Below are positions 61,340-64,000 of a stretch of 64,000 bases of DNA, piece after piece. The stretch lies in NCBI GenBank assembly GCA_022846635.1, contig AP025685.1:3844001-3908000 (forward strand), written 5' to 3'. Source of the stretch: Salmonella enterica subsp. enterica serovar Choleraesuis. GTDB taxonomy: Bacteria > Pseudomonadota > Gammaproteobacteria > Enterobacterales > Enterobacteriaceae. Within the stretch, counting starts at the first letter, position 1. Each line of letters starts with the position of its first letter. The position numbers and the translations under genes were made by a program. Below the pieces are notes generated by a model. The model was not told where the DNA came from, made no database searches, and was given only the letters and a program-made list of their open reading frames with translations.

Positions 61340-61382
61340 TTGACAGCTAACAAGGCAGATGGTTGTATTATACAACCATCTG
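61340..61382 (+). promoter_or_regulatory. Promoter with perfect 27-bp palindromic operator for the MarR-GNAT gene
   Basis: A perfect -35 TTGACA (61340-61345) is followed by a palindrome with 13-bp arms, CAGATGGTTGTAT-T-ATACAACCATCTG (61356-61382), covering the expected -10 region (TTGTAT at 61363-61368 or TATTAT at 61366). The coding sequence starts 20 bp later. The layout indicates autorepression by the MarR domain of the downstream protein. Confidence 0.85.
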
Positions 61383-61401
61383 CCCTGCATCGGATATCTC
61401 A

Positions 61402-62349
61402 ATGGCTGACCAAAACCTTATCAACCAGATTCGTGAATCTTCTCGCCTAATGGTTCGCGAACTGGGTTTTATGAATACCACTCTTGCCGCTACCCGCTAT
61501 TCCCCTTCAGCCGTTCATACGCTACTGGAGATAGATACTCAGGGTGCCATGACCGCAGCTCAGTTGGTACAGACTTTGGGGCTGGAGAAATCAAGCGTTA
61601 GCCGCATGCTGGCGAAGCTGATTAAGGCTGGAGAACTGTTTGAAGAGCCATCGCCACAAGATGCCAGGCTCAAGCAGTTACAGCTTACAGAACAGGGAAA
61701 AGAGACCGTAGCCCGCATACATAATTACGGCAGGCAGCGGGTTGTCGAAGCGCTAAAGTATCTCAATCCCGATCGGCAGATTGCAGTAGCCCAGGGCCTC
61801 ACCGCCTACGCCCGTGCGCTTGAAGCATGCCGCAACAGCGGCTCTCAAGGTGCATCAGAACCCATTGAAATTGTGTGCGGCTATCATCCGGGAATGATTG
61901 GCCGCATCAGCGAGATGCACGGCACTTACTACTCAAAGAATTATGATTTCGGCTACTTTTTTGAAGGTAAAGTCGCCTCCGGTCTTGCTGAATTTGCGGG
62001 TCGGCTCGATAAAGAATGCAACCAAATCTGGCTGGCAATGCAGAACGGACGTATTGTCGGCTCAGTCGCCATTGATGGGGAAGATCTGGGCAATAACGAA
62101 GCCCATTTACGCTGGTTCATTCTGGATGACAGCTGCCGTGGGAGCGGCGCCGGACGTCGACTACTTACCGAAGCTATCGCCTTTTGCGATAGCCAGCGGT
62201 TTGCGGCGGTACAACTCTGGACATTCAGCGGGCTGAACGCCGCACGTCGGTTATATGAATCTTTTGGCTTCATCCTGAGCCATGAATGGCAGGGCGACCA
62301 GTGGGGTCGTTCAATGCTGGAACAACAGTTCACGCGCCCGGGTCATTGA
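61402..62349 (+). CDS. MarR-type regulator fused to a GNAT acetyltransferase domain
   Basis: 315 residues from the ATG at 61402 (MADQNLINQIRESSRLMVREL). The N-terminal ~145 residues form a winged helix of the MarR family (MTAAQLVQTLGLEKSSVSRMLAKLIKAGELFEE, then ARLKQLQLTEQG). The C-terminal ~150 residues are a GNAT N-acetyltransferase domain with the acetyl-CoA loop DSCRGSGAGRRLL and the C-terminal ARRLYESFGFIL. Fusions of this kind are known in enterics but ligand and acetyl acceptor are unknown. A longer frame to 61363 would include the operator and is not coding. Confidence 0.88.
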   Translation: MADQNLINQIRESSRLMVRELGFMNTTLAATRYSPSAVHTLLEIDTQGAMTAAQLVQTLGLEKSSVSRMLAKLIKAGELFEEPSPQDARLKQLQLTEQGKETVARIHNYGRQRVVEALKYLNPDRQIAVAQGLTAYARALEACRNSGSQGASEPIEIVCGYHPGMIGRISEMHGTYYSKNYDFGYFFEGKVASGLAEFAGRLDKECNQIWLAMQNGRIVGSVAIDGEDLGNNEAHLRWFILDDSCRGSGAGRRLLTEAIAFCDSQRFAAVQLWTFSGLNAARRLYESFGFILSHEWQGDQWGRSMLEQQFTRPGH

Positions 62350-62418
62350 CGGGCAGCAATTTATCCGGCCCCCTGAGATGTAGGGACGCCGTCCATTCTC
62401 GCACTGTAAAGTGGGCTC

Positions 62419-63360
62419 ATGACATGGTGGAATGTGATTAATTACGATATATCATTGCTGGAAATGAAGCTGTTTGTGATGACGGCCCGGCTCGGCAATT
62501 TTTCCGAAGTCGCCCGCCGCGTGGATATGACCCCTTCTGCCGTATCACGCAAAATGTCTCATCTGGAGCAAAAGCTCGGCAGCAAGCTATTTCACCGCCA
62601 TACCCGCGCCCTTTCGCTGACCGAGGAAGGCAACGCATTCGTTAAAAGTTGCTGCGAAATCATCACGCAGTACGAAGGTGTAGCCAGCCGCATTGAACAC
62701 AATGCGGATACGCCGCGCGGAACGGTAAAAATAAGTGCGCCGGTGGCATTTGGCCGCTTACACCTGGCTCCGTATGTCAGCGAACTGCTGGAGCGCTATC
62801 CATTGCTGCGCCTGGAGATCATGCAAACCGATGACTATATCGATCCCGCAGCGGAAGGTATCGATCTACTGATTCGCATTGGCGTTCTGAAAGACTCTAC
62901 GCTGCGGGTACGACATTTTGCCCAGCAAAACTATGTTATCGCCGCCAGCCCAGGCTATCTTCACGCCTTCGGTACCCCACAATCACCAGACCAGCTTGCC
63001 AGCCATAACTGCCTGGTATTTAAGGGCACAATGGGTTTGCAGCGCTGGTTTGCAGGGCAAGACAAGCTCACGCCGTGGGAAGTCAGCGGGTCGCTGTATA
63101 GTAACAATGCTGAAACGCTGGTTTCTGCTGCCGTAGGGGGTAGCGGGCTGGTGATGTTTCCCACCTGGCTTATCAGCGATGAACTAAAGACCGGCAGGCT
63201 GGTTCCGATACTTCAGGACTATCAGGTCTGCCCGACTCAGGAAACACAAACTATCGCGGCGCTGTATCTTGATACCCATAATCTGGCGCCAAAGGTGCGA
63301 GTAGTCATTGATTTTCTTAGCGAGAAATTCGGACAACCGTGCTATTGGGATAGAAATTAG
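62419..63360 (+). CDS. LysR-family transcriptional regulator
   Basis: 313 residues. The N-terminal winged helix-turn-helix (~15-70: MKLFVMTARLGNFSEVARRVDMTPSAVSRKMSHLEQ, seen in pieces) and the dimer helix are followed by a periplasmic-binding-like effector domain (~95-300; GTVKISAPVAFGRLHLAPYVSELLERYP). It belongs to the large LysR subgroup with the P-A-FG-hhP effector signature. The start could be internal (MKLFV) but the ATG at 62419 is acceptable. The target is unknown; no divergent partner gene is present in the window. Confidence 0.88.
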   Translation: MTWWNVINYDISLLEMKLFVMTARLGNFSEVARRVDMTPSAVSRKMSHLEQKLGSKLFHRHTRALSLTEEGNAFVKSCCEIITQYEGVASRIEHNADTPRGTVKISAPVAFGRLHLAPYVSELLERYPLLRLEIMQTDDYIDPAAEGIDLLIRIGVLKDSTLRVRHFAQQNYVIAASPGYLHAFGTPQSPDQLASHNCLVFKGTMGLQRWFAGQDKLTPWEVSGSLYSNNAETLVSAAVGGSGLVMFPTWLISDELKTGRLVPILQDYQVCPTQETQTIAALYLDTHNLAPKVRVVIDFLSEKFGQPCYWDRN

Positions 63361-63428
63361 AGGCTAAGCCGCAGCTAACGCTATGGAGATAAATCAACGG
63401 CCAGATAAAAACATCGCAAGGTGAAAAT

Positions 63429-64000
63429 TTAGTGGCGCAGCTGGGCGAGTTCCTCTGCGCACAGACCGGTCATTTGCATGATAATGTCGCTATCAAGGCC
63501 ATTTTGCAGCATCGCCCGGGCAATTTTTAACGTTGCAGCACGCTCACCTTCGGAACGCCCCTCCTGGCGCCCCAGCATGATGCCTTGTGCCATACCCTTT
63601 TCAATACCCTTTTGTTCCAACTGCTGTGCAATAGTCATCAGCGTATCCTTATGCTGCGGCACTCTCTGTGCCAGTTTACGAAGCAAAGCCCCGGCATCTG
63701 CCGTTTCGCCAGCCTGCACAATATAGTGAACCAGCGATATGAACTGTGACGAGGACAGCGTTCCACTCGACAGAATAGCAGCCAGCCGATCCACAATATC
63801 GGCCAGATCCCGCCGGAGAATATGTTTTTGTAGCAGAGTCAGCGCCGCCATACTGCGATGACCGGCAATTTCTCCATCCGGTATGACAGTAATATCAACC
63901 AGTGGGAAAGCATCTCCATAAATCTTTTCGGCCAGCATCGGAGACGCAAACTCATCCAGCCAGCAGGTTGAATAAGGATACGGACTACACTTACCGGCAT
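63429..64000 (-). CDS. Rpn-family recombination-promoting nuclease/putative transposase, N-terminal part outside window
   Basis: The visible 190 residues are the C-terminal part of an Rpn (PD-(D/E)XK, transposase_31-like) protein. The frame is open to the window end: reading upstream of the ATG at 63938 gives KCSPYPYSTCWLDEFASP, the conserved Rpn segment, so that ATG is internal. The catalytic core lies mostly outside. Near the C-terminus is the usual GIEKGMAQGIMLGRQEGRSEGERA coiled region, then a short helical tail ending LAQLRH. Rpn proteins act as DNA endonucleases and may promote RecA-independent recombination. Confidence 0.9.
   Translation of the reverse strand, partial: AGKCSPYPYSTCWLDEFASPMLAEKIYGDAFPLVDITVIPDGEIAGHRSMAALTLLQKHILRRDLADIVDRLAAILSSGTLSSSQFISLVHYIVQAGETADAGALLRKLAQRVPQHKDTLMTIAQQLEQKGIEKGMAQGIMLGRQEGRSEGERAATLKIARAMLQNGLDSDIIMQMTGLCAEELAQLRH

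Noticed and set aside
63429..63938. Complete 169-residue Rpn protein
   Set aside because: Reading upstream of the ATG at 63938 continues in frame into the conserved segment PYSTCWLDEF, so the gene extends beyond the window.

Overview
The window is chromosomal DNA from a member of the Enterobacterales, close to the Enterobacteriaceae. The first 22 kb carry the Escherichia coli 94-minute block in its usual relative order (mscM, epmA, frdABCD, blc, gdx/sugE, ecnAB, efp, epmB, yjeI, groEL-groES, fxsA, aspA, dcuA, cutA, dsbD, yjdC). The tRNA-Phe gene matches the E. coli sequence as I remember it. It is not E. coli itself: yjeM (between mscM and epmA) and yjeH (between groES and fxsA) are missing, and the regions around pheU and btsT are arranged differently.

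Layout. 1-22.2 kb is core metabolism and stress: a 5'-truncated mechanosensitive channel, a 1.7-kb gene-free mosaic of repeats, EF-P lysylation genes (epmA, efp, epmB), the anaerobic fumarate module (frdABCD, aspA, dcuA), a guanidine exporter under a guanidine-II riboswitch, entericidins, GroE under a sigma-32 promoter, and CutA/DsbD/YjdC. 22.2-45.7 kb is an accessory locus between yjdC and pheU, all on the minus strand. It holds a 5085-residue BapA-type surface adhesin with a Ser-Asp repeat stalk and about 38 Ig-like repeats, its own type I secretion system (TolC-like, ABC, HlyD-like), and a 1016-residue protein with a C-terminal GT4-type glycosyltransferase. The last gene is coupled to the secretion genes by an ATGA overlap. 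I read this as a self-contained 'make, glycosylate, export' adhesin system, and it is the most interesting object here.

46.5-53.1 kb holds pheU, followed by three exact-length 164-bp tandem repeats that each begin with the tRNA 3' end, and then a beta-glucoside operon. That operon has an unusual order (OprB-type porin, bglG, bglF, bglA) and two RAT/terminator antitermination sites; the last repeat supplies the end of bglA. 53.5-59.5 kb is a pyruvate module in which the transporter btsT with yjiX and yjiA sits beside its own two-component system btsSR. Three ACC(G/A)CTTA direct repeats on a 20-bp period lie in front of btsT. 59.9-64 kb holds a VOC protein with a pair of small DMT/DUF606 membrane proteins, a MarR-GNAT fusion regulator behind a perfect 27-bp palindrome, a LysR regulator, and an Rpn-family nuclease gene cut by the window end.

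All identifications come from reading the sequence and recalling families; no database search was run.
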